DNA of 64,000 nt from Wenxinia saemankumensis (GTDB lineage Bacteria > Pseudomonadota > Alphaproteobacteria > Rhodobacterales > Rhodobacteraceae). Shown in pieces: positions 1 to 8,399 of the stretch (position 1 is its first letter; each line of letters begins with the position of its first letter). The position numbers and the translations under genes were made by a program. The notes beneath the pieces are model-generated. The model saw nothing but the letters and a program-made list of their open reading frames with translations, was not told the origin of the DNA and made no database searches. Location of the stretch: assembly GCF_900141735.1 (NCBI RefSeq), contig NZ_FQYO01000001.1:761479-825478 (forward strand), in the 5' to 3' direction.

Positions 1-192
1 GCGGGGCGACGGGATCGCCGCGTCGTCTCTGCCCCGGCGGGAGCGGTGCAGATGGCGGCCCGCCCCTCAGGCATCGGGGGCGGGAGAATGGCCGGTCATG
101 GCGGCCGGGCGTCCCCGCAAGGGGCCCGCCAACCGATCGATCCGGGTCCGCAGGAAACGCCTCGACGGGGACCCTGGCGGTCCGCCCCCAGA

Positions 193-660
193 TCAGAACC
201 CGTCCTTGATCGTCAGATGGCTGTGCAGATGCGGCTCGCCCCCGCCATGCCGGTGGGTCTCGGCCACGTCGTCCACCGGCACGAGGGACAGGTTGCCGTG
301 GCGGATCCCCCGCTCGGCGAAGAGGCCGTGCGCGTAATCCTCGACCTCGGCCACCTTGCCGCGCATCACCGTCACCTCCATGGCGGTCGAATGATCCAGC
401 GGGACCGACATGGCCGCGACGGCCTGGTCGTGGCGGGAATGGCGGGCCCGGGGCACCCGCCGGCCGAGATCTCGCGCCGAGAGGTCGAGCGCGTAGCTGA
501 CGATGCCGACGCAATCCGCGTCCTGCGGCGCGTCCCGCGCCAGCGCCCGGCGGAGCAGATCGCGGATCGCCTCGGACCGGTTCGTGGCGCCGGATCGTCC
601 CATCTGCCGGTCCAGTTCGGCCAGAAGCTCGTCCTCGATCGCGATGGTGATCCGTTGCAT
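193..660 (-). CDS. nikR: NikR-family nickel-responsive regulator, atypical metal site
   Basis: Ribbon-helix-helix repressor of nickel uptake. Residues 1-45 are a clear MetJ/Arc-type RHH domain (MQRITIAIEDELL, NRSEAIRDLLRRAL) and the rest follows the NikR ACT-like domain to RHGNLSLVP. Aligned by eye to E. coli NikR, the nickel ligand His76 is kept (His74 here), but His87, His89 and Cys95 become Ser85, Pro87 and Ala93. Instead there is a C-terminal tail of about 26 residues with HRH and HLHSH clusters, making 155 aa against about 133 in E. coli. It is divergent from nikABCDE, with a canonical NikR operator between them. Family assignment is firm; the metal it senses is open. Confidence 0.9.
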   Translation of the reverse strand: MQRITIAIEDELLAELDRQMGRSGATNRSEAIRDLLRRALARDAPQDADCVGIVSYALDLSARDLGRRVPRARHSRHDQAVAAMSVPLDHSTAMEVTVMRGKVAEVEDYAHGLFAERGIRHGNLSLVPVDDVAETHRHGGGEPHLHSHLTIKDGF

Positions 661-772
661 GACGCCCTCCTCCGTCCCTGGCCCCGTCCGTGGCCCCGTC
701 CCTGCCCCGCGACCATCCGCGCTCGGACTCCCGGGCGCAACCGGATCATTGCTTTACACCGCCGCGCGCAGG

Positions 773-800
773 GTATGAATTTAGACTCGAAATTTCATAC
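773..800. promoter_or_regulatory. NikR operator in the nikR-nikA intergenic region
   Basis: GTATGA, 16 bases, TCATAC: the exact half-sites and spacing known for the E. coli NikR operator. It ends 14 bases before the nikA ATG, so a bound NikR would block the nikA promoter or start. A TTTACA at 753-758 and the TATGAA inside the left half-site (774-779) could be -35 and -10 elements, although the 15-base spacer is short. nikR starts 112 bases away on the other strand and could be co-regulated. Confidence 0.85.
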
Positions 801-814
801 CTTGTGGATCCCGG

Positions 815-2380
815 ATGCTCCGCCCCCTTTCGACCGCCGCCATCGCCCTGTCCCTGATGCTGCCGGCCGGGGCCGGGGCGCGGCCGCTGGTGCTTGCCAT
901 CGGCGGAGAGCCTGACGGCGGGTTCGATCCGATCATGGGCTGGGGCCACTATGGCAGCCCGCTCTTCTACTCGACCCTGCTGCGCAGGGATGCCGCGCTC
1001 GACCTCGTCGGGGACCTGGCCACCGACTGGACCCTTTCCGAAGACGGGCTCGTCTGGCGGGTGACGCTGCGCGGCGACGCCCTGTTCTCGGACGGAACGC
1101 CGCTGACCGCGGCGGATGTCGCCTTTACCTACAACACCGCCAGAGAGGCCGGCGGGCTCGCCGACCTGACGGTCCTGGCGGAGGCGCGCGCCCTCGACGC
1201 CACGACGGTCGAGCTGGAGCTGACCGAGCCCCGGATCACATTCGTCTCGCGGCTCGCCACGCTCGGGATCGTGCCGGCCGCGACCTATGGCGACGACCAT
1301 GCCCGGCATCCCGTCGGCTCGGGCCCCTTCCGGATGGTCGAGTGGCGCGAGGGAGAGCAGCTGGTGGTCGAGCCGAATCCCTACTGGCACGGCGGCGAGA
1401 TCGCCTTCGAGAGGGTGAGCTTCGTCTTCGGCTCGGAAGAGGCCGGGCAGGCGCTGGCCCGCACCGGGATCGCCGACCTCGTCGCCGTGCCGCCCGCGAT
1501 GGCGGATGCGGCGCCGCGGGGCATGAAGGTGCTGCATGTCGAGTCGGTCGACAATCGCGGGCTGGCCTTCCCGATGGTGCCGAGGGCGGGCGGGACCACC
1601 GGGGCGGGCGCGCCGATCGGCAACGACGTGACGGCGGACCGGGCGGTCCGCTTGGCGATCAACCAGGCCCTCGACCGCGAGGCGCTGGTCGCGCTGGCCC
1701 TGAACGGCCACGGCCGCCCCGCGACGGGCCCGGCCGACGGCCTGCCCTGGGACAACCCGGGTGCCGCGATCCCGGGAAACGACCCGGCGGCGGCGATGGC
1801 CACGCTGGAGGCGGCCGGGTGGCGCGATGGTGACGGCGACGGTCTGCGCGAGAAGGACGGCCTGCCCGCCGCCTTCCGGGTGCTCTATCCCGCCGGCGAC
1901 AGCACGCGGCAGGCACTGGCGCTCGGCGCCGCCGACCAGCTGCGGGGGATCGGCATCGACGCCCGGCCGACCGGCGCCAGCTGGGACGAGATCGGCGCCC
2001 TGATGCATTCAGAGGTCGTCGTGCTGGGCTGGGGCGCACATGACCCGTCGGAGATCCTCTACCTGCACCACGGGGCCTATGCCGGCGTCGACTACTACAA
2101 TACCGGCCATTACCGGAATCCGGTGGTGGACGCTCATCTCGAGGCGGCCGAGGCCGCGATCGGTTTCGAGCCTTCCCTCGCTCACTGGCAGGCCGCCGCC
2201 TGGGACGGAGAGACCGGGTTCGGCCCCCGGGGCGACGCGACCTGGGCCTGGATGGTCAATCTCGACCATTCCTACTGGGTGTCGGACTGCCTCGATCCCG
2301 GGCCGCTGCAGGTCCATCCGCACGGGCACGGCTTCCCGATCACCCACGACCTGCCCTCCTGGCGCTGGACCTGCGAATGA
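815..2380 (+). CDS. nikA: nickel ABC transporter, substrate-binding protein NikA
   Basis: Periplasmic solute-binding protein of the SBP_bac_5 (peptide/nickel) family, 521 aa. The first 22 residues form a signal peptide (LSTAAIALSLMLPAGAGA). The mature start RPLVLAIGGEPDGGFDPIMGWG and DLVGDLATDWTLSEDGLVWRVTLRGDALFSDGTPLTAADVAF are typical of NikA. It delivers Ni (free or chelated) to NikBCDE. Identification rests on the family together with nikR, the NikR operator and the following nikBCDE. It overlaps nikB by 4 bases (ATGA), so the operon is translationally coupled. Confidence 0.88.
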   Translation: MLRPLSTAAIALSLMLPAGAGARPLVLAIGGEPDGGFDPIMGWGHYGSPLFYSTLLRRDAALDLVGDLATDWTLSEDGLVWRVTLRGDALFSDGTPLTAADVAFTYNTAREAGGLADLTVLAEARALDATTVELELTEPRITFVSRLATLGIVPAATYGDDHARHPVGSGPFRMVEWREGEQLVVEPNPYWHGGEIAFERVSFVFGSEEAGQALARTGIADLVAVPPAMADAAPRGMKVLHVESVDNRGLAFPMVPRAGGTTGAGAPIGNDVTADRAVRLAINQALDREALVALALNGHGRPATGPADGLPWDNPGAAIPGNDPAAAMATLEAAGWRDGDGDGLREKDGLPAAFRVLYPAGDSTRQALALGAADQLRGIGIDARPTGASWDEIGALMHSEVVVLGWGAHDPSEILYLHHGAYAGVDYYNTGHYRNPVVDAHLEAAEAAIGFEPSLAHWQAAAWDGETGFGPRGDATWAWMVNLDHSYWVSDCLDPGPLQVHPHGHGFPITHDLPSWRWTCE

Positions 2381-3360
2381 ACGCCTGGCTCCCGGCGCTG
2401 GTGGCCGGACGGCTCCTCCGTCTGGCCTGGCTGCTGCCGCTGGCCGCGACCGGGCTGTTCGTGCTGATCTCGATGGCCCCGATCGACCCGGTCCAGGCCT
2501 ATGTCGGCGGACGCACGTCGCAGATCGGTCCGGAGCAGCGGGAGGCCATCGCCGCCGCCTGGGGGCTGGACCGGCCCGCGCCCGAGCGCTTCGCCAGCTG
2601 GCTCGGCCGGCTCGTGCAGGGGGATCTCGGCCGGTCCATCACCTTCAACGCGCCCGTGCTGCAGGTGATCGCCGCCCGTCTGCCGGCCTCGCTGGCGCTG
2701 GTCGGGTCGGCCTTCGCGCTGTCCTTCGTGCTGGGCACGCTCCTGGGACTGGTCGCGGGGGCGACGCGCGGGCGCTGGCCCGACCGGGTGATCCGCACCA
2801 TCGCCGTCGTGCTGGCCGCCAGCCCGGGCTTCTGGATCGCGATCCTGCTGGTCGCGCTCTTCGCCGTCGGACTGGGCTGGCTGCCGGCCTGCTGCGCGGC
2901 CCCGCCGGGACGGCTGGACTCGGAGGTCGCGCTGGCGGATCGCTGGCGCCACATGGTGCTGCCGGTCGTCACCCTGTCCGTCGTCGGGCTGGCCCCGCTG
3001 GTGCTCCATACCCGGCAGAGCCTGATCGCCTTCCTCGACGGCCCCGCGGCGCGGCACCTCGCGGCCCACGGCGCCAGGCCCCTCCACCTCGCCTTCGGGC
3101 CCGGCCTGCGCCATGCGGCGGGCGTGGCGCTGACGCTGCACCTGGCCGGCGCAGGCGAGCTCTTCGGCGGCTCGGTCCTGGCCGAAGCCGTCTTCGCCTG
3201 GCCCGGCCTCGGCCAGGCGACGGTGCGCGCGGCGACGGGGGCGGACGCGCCGCTCCTCATGGGGATAGGGCTGGCGACGCTGCTCTTCGTCTTCGCCGGC
3301 AACCTGCTGGCCGACATCGCGGCCCGGCTGGCCGATCCGCGGCTGCGGCGGGCTGCATGA
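2377..3360 (+). CDS. nikB: nickel ABC transporter permease NikB
   Basis: Inner-membrane permease of the DppB/NikB type, 327 aa, about six hydrophobic segments beginning at residues 8-30. It has the conserved early motif of this family (DPVQAYVGGR; LGLDRPAPERFASWLGRLVQGDLGRSITFNAPV) and a C-terminal EAVFAWPGLGQATVRAATGADAPLLMG, the usual FxxPGxG contact with the ATPases. Second gene of the nickel operon, joined to nikA and nikC by 4-base overlaps. Confidence 0.88.
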   Translation: MNAWLPALVAGRLLRLAWLLPLAATGLFVLISMAPIDPVQAYVGGRTSQIGPEQREAIAAAWGLDRPAPERFASWLGRLVQGDLGRSITFNAPVLQVIAARLPASLALVGSAFALSFVLGTLLGLVAGATRGRWPDRVIRTIAVVLAASPGFWIAILLVALFAVGLGWLPACCAAPPGRLDSEVALADRWRHMVLPVVTLSVVGLAPLVLHTRQSLIAFLDGPAARHLAAHGARPLHLAFGPGLRHAAGVALTLHLAGAGELFGGSVLAEAVFAWPGLGQATVRAATGADAPLLMGIGLATLLFVFAGNLLADIAARLADPRLRRAA

Positions 3361-4214
3361 GCGACGCGGCCGAACCGATCCGCGCGCGGCCCGCCCGCCC
3401 CCGCCATCCGCAGCGGCGGGCGATGCGGCACGGGATGATCGCGCTGGCGCTGCTGGGCGCGGTGCTCGCGGGGGCGCCGCTGCTGCCCGAGGGGGCCCTG
3501 TCGGTCGACGCGGCCGCGCGGGCGCTGGCGCCGCGGCCGGCCCATCCCCTCGGGACCGACCTGCTGGGCCGCGACATCGCCGCCCGGACCCTGGCGGCCC
3601 TTGCGCAGAGCGTGCAGGTCGGGCTGCTGGCGGCCGGCGCCTCCACCCTCGTCGCCCTGGTTCTGGGCCTCGCGGCGACCCTCGGGCGCGCCGCGGACCA
3701 CCTCGTCGGGGGACTGACCGAACTCGCGCTCGGCCTGCCGCATTTCGTGCTGCTGATCATGATCGCCTTCGCGATGGGGGGCGGCACGGCCGGGGTAATC
3801 GTCGCCGTCGCGCTGACCCACTGGCCGCGCCTGTCGCGCGTCCTGCGGCACGAGGCGCAGGTCATCGCCGCCTCGGACTACGTCGCGATCTCGCGCGCGC
3901 TCGGGCGGTCGCGGCTCTGGGTGGCCCGGCACCATCTCGCCCCCCACCTGGTGCCGCAGATCGTCGCGGGGTTCGTCGTGATCTTCCCCCACGCGATCCT
4001 GCACGAGGCCGGGCTCAGCTTCATCGGCCTCGGGATCGAACCGCACCTGCCCTCGATCGGCGTGATGCTGGCCGAAAGCCTGCGCGAGATCATGGCCGGT
4101 CACTGGTGGGTCGCCGCCGCCCCCGGCCTCGGCCTGATGCTGGTCGCCCTGATTTTCGAGCGCTTGGGAGAGGCGCTGCGCCGGCTTTCCGGTCCGGCCG
4201 GGGGGACGACATGA
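3357..4214 (+). CDS. nikC: nickel ABC transporter permease NikC
   Basis: DppC/NikC-type permease, about 285 aa. The N-terminus is Arg/Pro-rich and cytoplasmic, then HPLGTDLLGRDIAARTLAALAQS, the typical GTDxxGRD signature of this subfamily, and later EAGLSFIGLGIEPHLPSIGVMLAES before the last membrane segment. The start chosen overlaps the nikB stop by 4 bases (ATGA); a much longer open frame upstream is only the shadow of nikAB. It ends overlapping nikD by 4 bases. Confidence 0.87.
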   Translation: MSDAAEPIRARPARPRHPQRRAMRHGMIALALLGAVLAGAPLLPEGALSVDAAARALAPRPAHPLGTDLLGRDIAARTLAALAQSVQVGLLAAGASTLVALVLGLAATLGRAADHLVGGLTELALGLPHFVLLIMIAFAMGGGTAGVIVAVALTHWPRLSRVLRHEAQVIAASDYVAISRALGRSRLWVARHHLAPHLVPQIVAGFVVIFPHAILHEAGLSFIGLGIEPHLPSIGVMLAESLREIMAGHWWVAAAPGLGLMLVALIFERLGEALRRLSGPAGGTT

Positions 4215-4948
4215 CGCTGGATGTCGAGGATCTGTCGGTCTCCTTCCCGGCCGGCCCGGTTCTGGAGGGGGTCTCGCTGTCGCTGGCGCGCGGCGAGATC
4301 GTCGGGCTGACCGGCAGTTCGGGCGCCGGCAAGAGCCTCCTCGCCGAGGCCTTGGCCGGGGCGCTGCCGCCCGGCGCCGTCCGGACGGGCCGGATCGCCG
4401 TCGACGGGGAACCGGCCGGACCCGGGGCGGTGGCGCTGGCCCCGCAGCGGCTCGACGCGCTGGACCCCCTCGCCCCGGTCGGGCGCCAGATCGGGCGGTT
4501 CGCGCGCCTGTGCAACCGGCGGGCCGATCCGTCCGGCGCCCTGGCCTCGGTCGGCCTGCCGGCGGGCGCGGCAAGGCTCTACCCGCACGAATTGTCGGGC
4601 GGCATGGCACGCCGGGCGCTGCTGGCCACGGCCCTGGCCACGGGCGCCGACTGGATCGTCGCCGACGAACCGACCGTCGGACTGGACGAGGAAGCGGGCG
4701 GCCGGGTCCTGTCGGTGCTCGCGCGGCTCGCCGCCTCGGGCCGCGGCGTCATCGTGATCTCCCACGACCTGGTCGGCCTGGCGAGGATCGCGTCGCGGGT
4801 CGTCATCCTGCGCGGCGGGCGGCATGTCGAGACGGCGCCGGCCGGCGCCTTCGCGCAAGGCGGGACCGCTCTGCGAGAGGCCTTCACCCGGCAGCTATGG
4901 CAGGCCCAGCCCGCCCTCGCCCGCCCCGGCGGGGAGGCCGCATGCTGA
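4211..4948 (+). CDS. nikD: nickel ABC transporter ATP-binding protein NikD
   Basis: First ATPase of the nickel importer, about 245 aa. Visible motifs are Walker A GSSGAGKS (about residues 36-43), Q-loop region APQRLDALDPLAPVGRQI, signature LSGGMARRA, Walker B WIVADEPTVGLD and the switch His in VIVISHDLVGLA. The ATG at 4211 overlaps the nikC stop by 4 bases, fixing the start although the frame is open further upstream. It works as a heterodimer with NikE on the NikBC pore. Confidence 0.87.
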   Translation: MTLDVEDLSVSFPAGPVLEGVSLSLARGEIVGLTGSSGAGKSLLAEALAGALPPGAVRTGRIAVDGEPAGPGAVALAPQRLDALDPLAPVGRQIGRFARLCNRRADPSGALASVGLPAGAARLYPHELSGGMARRALLATALATGADWIVADEPTVGLDEEAGGRVLSVLARLAASGRGVIVISHDLVGLARIASRVVILRGGRHVETAPAGAFAQGGTALREAFTRQLWQAQPALARPGGEAAC

Positions 4949-5592
4949 CCGCGCGCGACCTGGCCCATGCCATCGGCGGGCGGAGGATCCTCGACGGCGC
5001 CGATCTCGACCTCGCGAGGGGCGAGGTCGTGGGCCTCGGCGGCCCCTCCGGCTCCGGCAAGACCACCCTCGGGCGGATCCTCGCGGGGCGTCTGGCCCCC
5101 GATCGGGGCGAGATCCGCCTTGACGGGGCCATTCCGGCACCGGCCCGGCCGGGGGTGCCGGCCCCCGTGCAGCATGCCCCCCAATCGGCGGAACTCGCGG
5201 TCGATCCGCGCTGGCCGGTCCGCCGGATCCTGGCGAACGGCCTCCCCCCCGATCCGGAGGTCCTCGACGCGCTCGGCGTCAGGACCGAATGGGCCGACCG
5301 GCGCCCCGATCAGCTGTCGGGCGGCGAACTGGCGCGGGTCTCGCTCGCGCGGCTGTTCCATCCGGGGCTGGCCCTCCTGATCTGCGACGAGATCACGAGC
5401 CAGCTGGACGCGATCGAACAGGACCGCCTCCTGCGGGCGCTGACCCGGCTCTGCGCGGGGCGCCGGATCGCCGTGCTGCTGATCTCCCATGCCGGGGCCC
5501 TTCACGCCCGGTTCTGCGATCGGGCGATGATGCTGGATGGCGGAAGGATCGTCCGACCGCCCGGGCGCGCGCGGTTTCCGACGGGGGCCTGA
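4942..5592 (+). CDS. nikE: nickel ABC transporter ATP-binding protein NikE
   Basis: Second ATPase, about 216 aa, somewhat short for the family. Walker A is GPSGSGKTT, signature LSGGELARVSLARL, Walker B LLICDEITSQLD, switch His in LLISHAGALHARF. The ATG overlaps the end of nikD by 7 bases. The usual C-terminal solute-binding extension of peptide-type ATPases is absent, as is common for NikE. Last gene of the operon; a GC-rich spacer with a tandem repeat follows. Confidence 0.86.
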   Translation: MLTARDLAHAIGGRRILDGADLDLARGEVVGLGGPSGSGKTTLGRILAGRLAPDRGEIRLDGAIPAPARPGVPAPVQHAPQSAELAVDPRWPVRRILANGLPPDPEVLDALGVRTEWADRRPDQLSGGELARVSLARLFHPGLALLICDEITSQLDAIEQDRLLRALTRLCAGRRIAVLLISHAGALHARFCDRAMMLDGGRIVRPPGRARFPTGA

Positions 5593-5999
5593 GCCCGAGC
5601 CTTCCGCACGACCCGGCCCCCGTGCAGCGGGGCCATCGCCGGCGTCGTCGTCCCCGCCCCTTTTCGCTCCCGGCCCGTCTCGCTCCCGCCCCTTTTCGCT
5701 CCCGGCCCGTCTCGCTCCCGCACCTTTTCGCTCCCGGCCCGTCTCGCTCCCGCCCCTTTTCGCTCCCGGCCCGTCTCGCTCCCGGCCCGTCTCGCTCCCG
5801 CCCCTTTTCGCTCCCGCCCCGTCTCGCTCCCGGCCGCGATCCGCGCGGAGCGCCCGCCGGTCCGCACTCAGGTCCACCCGAAGCACAATGCCGCCCACCG
5901 CCCGCCGGGGCGGCGGGTCGCGCCGAAATGAGGGACCGACACCGCCGATCCGCGACGAAGGCGATTGTCGCCGGCCGGCGCTGCGCGTAGCGATGCAGG
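5593..5999. other. intergenic spacer between nikE and the CorC-like gene
   Basis: 407 bases without a convincing gene. It is dominated by the 16-bp tandem repeat at 5657-5832. Open frames across the repeat encode only Arg/Ser/Pro/Gly-rich repeats on both strands and are artefacts. The rest is very GC-rich. A poor AGG-type ribosome site immediately precedes the ATG at 6000. Confidence 0.6.
5657..5832. repeat. 16-bp tandem repeat, 11 units of two alternating types
   Basis: Eleven head-to-tail 16-mers. Type A is CCCCTTTTCGCTCCCG and type B is GCCCGTCTCGCTCCCG. The order is A B A B A' B A B B A B', where A' has one A and B' starts with C. The shared half (CGCTCCCG) is invariant. The unit is not a multiple of three and there is no spacer or dyad, so it is neither a coding repeat nor a CRISPR array. 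It sits directly after the nickel operon. Confidence 0.93.
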
Positions 6000-7286
6000 A
6001 TGATCGTCGAGATCGTCATCCTCCTGCTGCTGATCCTGCTGAACGGCTTTCTGGCGATGTCCGAGCTTGCCGTAGTCTCGGCGCGGCCGGCGCGCCTGAA
6101 GGTCATGGCCGAGCGCGGCAGCCGCGGCGCCTCGGCCGCGATGCGGCTCGCGGGCGATCCGGGCCGTTTCCTGTCCTCGGTCCAGATCGGAATCACGCTT
6201 GTCGGCGTGCTGTCCGGGGCCTTCTCGGGCGCGACGCTGGGCGTTCGCCTGGCCGACGCGCTGGTCGCTGCGGGCGCCCCGGAGGGGGCCGCCGGAACGC
6301 TCGGCGTCGGAAGCGTGGTGGTGGTCATCACCTACCTCTCCCTCATCGTCGGCGAGCTCGTGCCGAAGCAGATCGCGCTCAGGGCGCCGGAGGCCGTCGC
6401 GGCCCGCGTGGCTCCGGCCATGATCCTCGTCGCGCGCGTCTCCGCCCCCTTCGTGTGGCTGCTCGACCGGTCCGGCAAGGCCGTGCTCGCGCTGCTCGGC
6501 CAGTCCGGCCGGGGCGAGAGCGGCCTGAGCGACGAGGAGGTGCGCCTGGTCATTTCCGAGGCCCGCCAGGCCGGTGTCATCAAGCATGCCGAGACCGAGA
6601 TGATCGAGGGCGTGATGCGCGTCGCGGACCGGACGGCGCGCGGCCTGATGACGCCGCGCCACGAAGTGGAACTGGTGGATCTGGCCGACGGGCCGGCCGC
6701 CGTGATGGACCGTTTCCGCACGACCCGCCGCTCCAGGCTTCCGGTCCGGGACGGAGAGGCGGACGACATCGTCGGTGTTCTCGCCACCCGGGACGTGATC
6801 GCGTCCGGCCCCGCGCCGGACCTCGCGGGGCTGCGCGCGCTGGTCGAACCAGCGACCATTGTCCGCGACGGTATGCCGGCCCTCGACGTCATCGAGACGC
6901 TGAAGCGGGCGAAGGCGCACATGGTGCTCGTCTTCGACGAATACGGCCATTTCGAGGGCGTCATCACGGCGATGGACCTGCTGCAGGCGATCGCGGGCGA
7001 TTTCCTCGAGGGAGAGACCCCCGAGCCGAAGATCGTCGCGCGGGAGGATGGCAGCCTCCTCGTCGCCGGATGGATGCCGGTGGACGAGTTCGCGGCGCGC
7101 GTCGACCTCGCGCTGCCCGACGATCGCGCCTACGAGACCGTCGCGGGACTGATCCTCGATCATCTCGGCACCCTCCCCGATGTGGGAGAGACGATGCGGA
7201 TCGGCGGGCTCGGGGTCGAGATCCTCGATCTCGACGGGCGCCGCATCGACAAGGTCCTCGTCACGCGGGCCGCGCCGCCGGGCTGA
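6000..7286 (+). CDS. CNNM/CorC (HlyC) family membrane protein with CBS domains
   Basis: 428 aa. N-terminal DUF21/CNNM membrane domain: IVEIVILLLLILLNGFLAMSELAVVSARPARL, then SSVQIGITLVGVLSGAFSGATLG and two further hydrophobic segments up to about residue 160. A pair of CBS domains follows (ARGLMTPRHEVELVD; RDGMPALDVIETLKRAKAHMVLVFDEYGHFEGVITAMDLL), then a C-terminal CorC_HlyC domain (REDGSLLVAGWMPVDEFAARVDLALPDD). Such proteins are linked to Mg/Co efflux or membrane integrity; older 'hemolysin' names are historical. The exact substrate cannot be read from sequence. Confidence 0.85.
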   Translation: MIVEIVILLLLILLNGFLAMSELAVVSARPARLKVMAERGSRGASAAMRLAGDPGRFLSSVQIGITLVGVLSGAFSGATLGVRLADALVAAGAPEGAAGTLGVGSVVVVITYLSLIVGELVPKQIALRAPEAVAARVAPAMILVARVSAPFVWLLDRSGKAVLALLGQSGRGESGLSDEEVRLVISEARQAGVIKHAETEMIEGVMRVADRTARGLMTPRHEVELVDLADGPAAVMDRFRTTRRSRLPVRDGEADDIVGVLATRDVIASGPAPDLAGLRALVEPATIVRDGMPALDVIETLKRAKAHMVLVFDEYGHFEGVITAMDLLQAIAGDFLEGETPEPKIVAREDGSLLVAGWMPVDEFAARVDLALPDDRAYETVAGLILDHLGTLPDVGETMRIGGLGVEILDLDGRRIDKVLVTRAAPPG

Positions 7287-7519
7287 CCCCCCCCGGAGGT
7301 CCGGCGCGGGGCTGCCCGCAGGTCCGTGTCGCCGCCGCGACCCGGTCCGGTCCGTCGCGCGCCCCGGACGATGAACGCGCCCCGGACCTGCCACCGGCCG
7401 CCGCAAGCAGGGCATGGACGGACGCGCTTCCCGCCCATGGGCTCCGCCGTCTCCCGTCCCCCCGGGACCCGGCTTGCGCCGCATTGCGACCCCCAGCATA
7501 GAGGGGCCGGTTCTCGAGA

Positions 7520-8332
7520 ATGGGGTCAGTCATGCCGCTCCGCCAATCCGTCGCACGACTCCTCGACCGTCGATCGACGCGGAACTTCATCACGGGCGTG
7601 ATCCTGTTCAACGCGGTGGTCCTCGGGTTCGAGACGTCCGATACCGCCATGGCCGCCGCCGGCAGACTTATCGTCCTCCTCGACGTGCTGTGCCTGTCGA
7701 TCTTCGTCGTCGAGATCGCGTTGAAGATCTATGCGCGCGGCCTGTCGTTCTTCCGGTCGGGTTGGAACGTCTTCGACTTCACGATCGTCGCCGTCGCGCT
7801 GGTGCCGGTCACGCAGGGTCTCTCCGTGCTGCGCGCGCTCCGGATCCTGCGGCTCCTGAGGATCATCTCGGTCGCGCCGACCCTGCGCCGGGTGGTCGAG
7901 GGGTTCATCTCGGCCCTGCCAGGCATGGCGTCGGTCTTCCTGCTGATGGCGCTGATCTTCTACATCGCGGCCGTGATGGCGACGAAACTCTTCGGCGATG
8001 CCTTTCCGCAATGGTTCGCGTCGATCCCCAGCTCTGCCTATTCGCTCTTCCAGATCATGACGCTCGAAAGCTGGTCGATGGGAATCGTCCGCCCGGTGAT
8101 GGAGGTCTATCCCTACGCCTGGGCCTTCTTCGTGCCCTTCATCCTCGTGACGACCTTCGCGGTCGTGAACCTCGTCGTCGGCCTGATCGTCAACAGCATG
8201 CAGGATGCCCATGCGCAGGAATCGAACGCCGCGACGGAGGATTACCGGGACGAGGTCCTGAGACGGCTGGAGGCCATCGAGCGGCGCCTTCCGGACGGCA
8301 GGGTCCACCGCGAGGGGCCGGACGACCGCTGA
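7520..8332 (+). CDS. bacterial voltage-gated cation (sodium) channel, NaChBac type
   Basis: 270 aa ion_trans protein with six membrane segments. S1 is NFITGVILFNAVVLGFET; S4 (from about residue 100) is SVLRALRILRLLRIIS with arginines every third residue, the voltage sensor. The pore loop carries TLESWSMG at about 181-188, the sodium-selective filter signature of BacNav channels (NaChBac, NavAb). S6 is FVPFILVTTFAVVNLVVGLIVNSM, followed by a polar, probably coiled-coil C-terminal tail (YRDEVLRRLEAIERRL) that assembles the tetramer. The start could also be the Met four codons later. Family call is strong; Na selectivity is inferred from the filter. Confidence 0.9.
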   Translation: MGSVMPLRQSVARLLDRRSTRNFITGVILFNAVVLGFETSDTAMAAAGRLIVLLDVLCLSIFVVEIALKIYARGLSFFRSGWNVFDFTIVAVALVPVTQGLSVLRALRILRLLRIISVAPTLRRVVEGFISALPGMASVFLLMALIFYIAAVMATKLFGDAFPQWFASIPSSAYSLFQIMTLESWSMGIVRPVMEVYPYAWAFFVPFILVTTFAVVNLVVGLIVNSMQDAHAQESNAATEDYRDEVLRRLEAIERRLPDGRVHREGPDDR

Positions 8333-8333
8333 G

Positions 8334-8355
8334 GCCCGCTCGCCCCCCTGCGGGC
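8334..8355 (+). terminator. possible weak hairpin after the channel gene
   Basis: GCCCGC (8334-8339), a ten-base C-rich loop, GCGGGC (8350-8355), just behind the channel stop codon. No T-run follows, so a terminator function is only suggested by position. Confidence 0.3.
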
Positions 8356-8399
8356 ATCCGCCGCTTTGTCCAAGGCGGCCGGAGGCATATCTCAACTCC

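Noticed and set aside
2040..3356. Long plus-strand frame in front of nikC and long minus-strand frame over nikB-nikC
   Set aside because: These are shadows: the nikA, nikB and nikC products fit their families in the other frames.
5657..5832. CRISPR array
   Set aside because: Units are contiguous with no spacers, only 16 bases long, and no cas genes are near.
5502..5867. Long open frames on both strands over the tandem repeat (Arg/Ser/Gly-rich repeats)
   Set aside because: They arise from a 16-bp repeat in stop-poor GC-rich DNA, and translate to changing low-complexity peptides in all frames.
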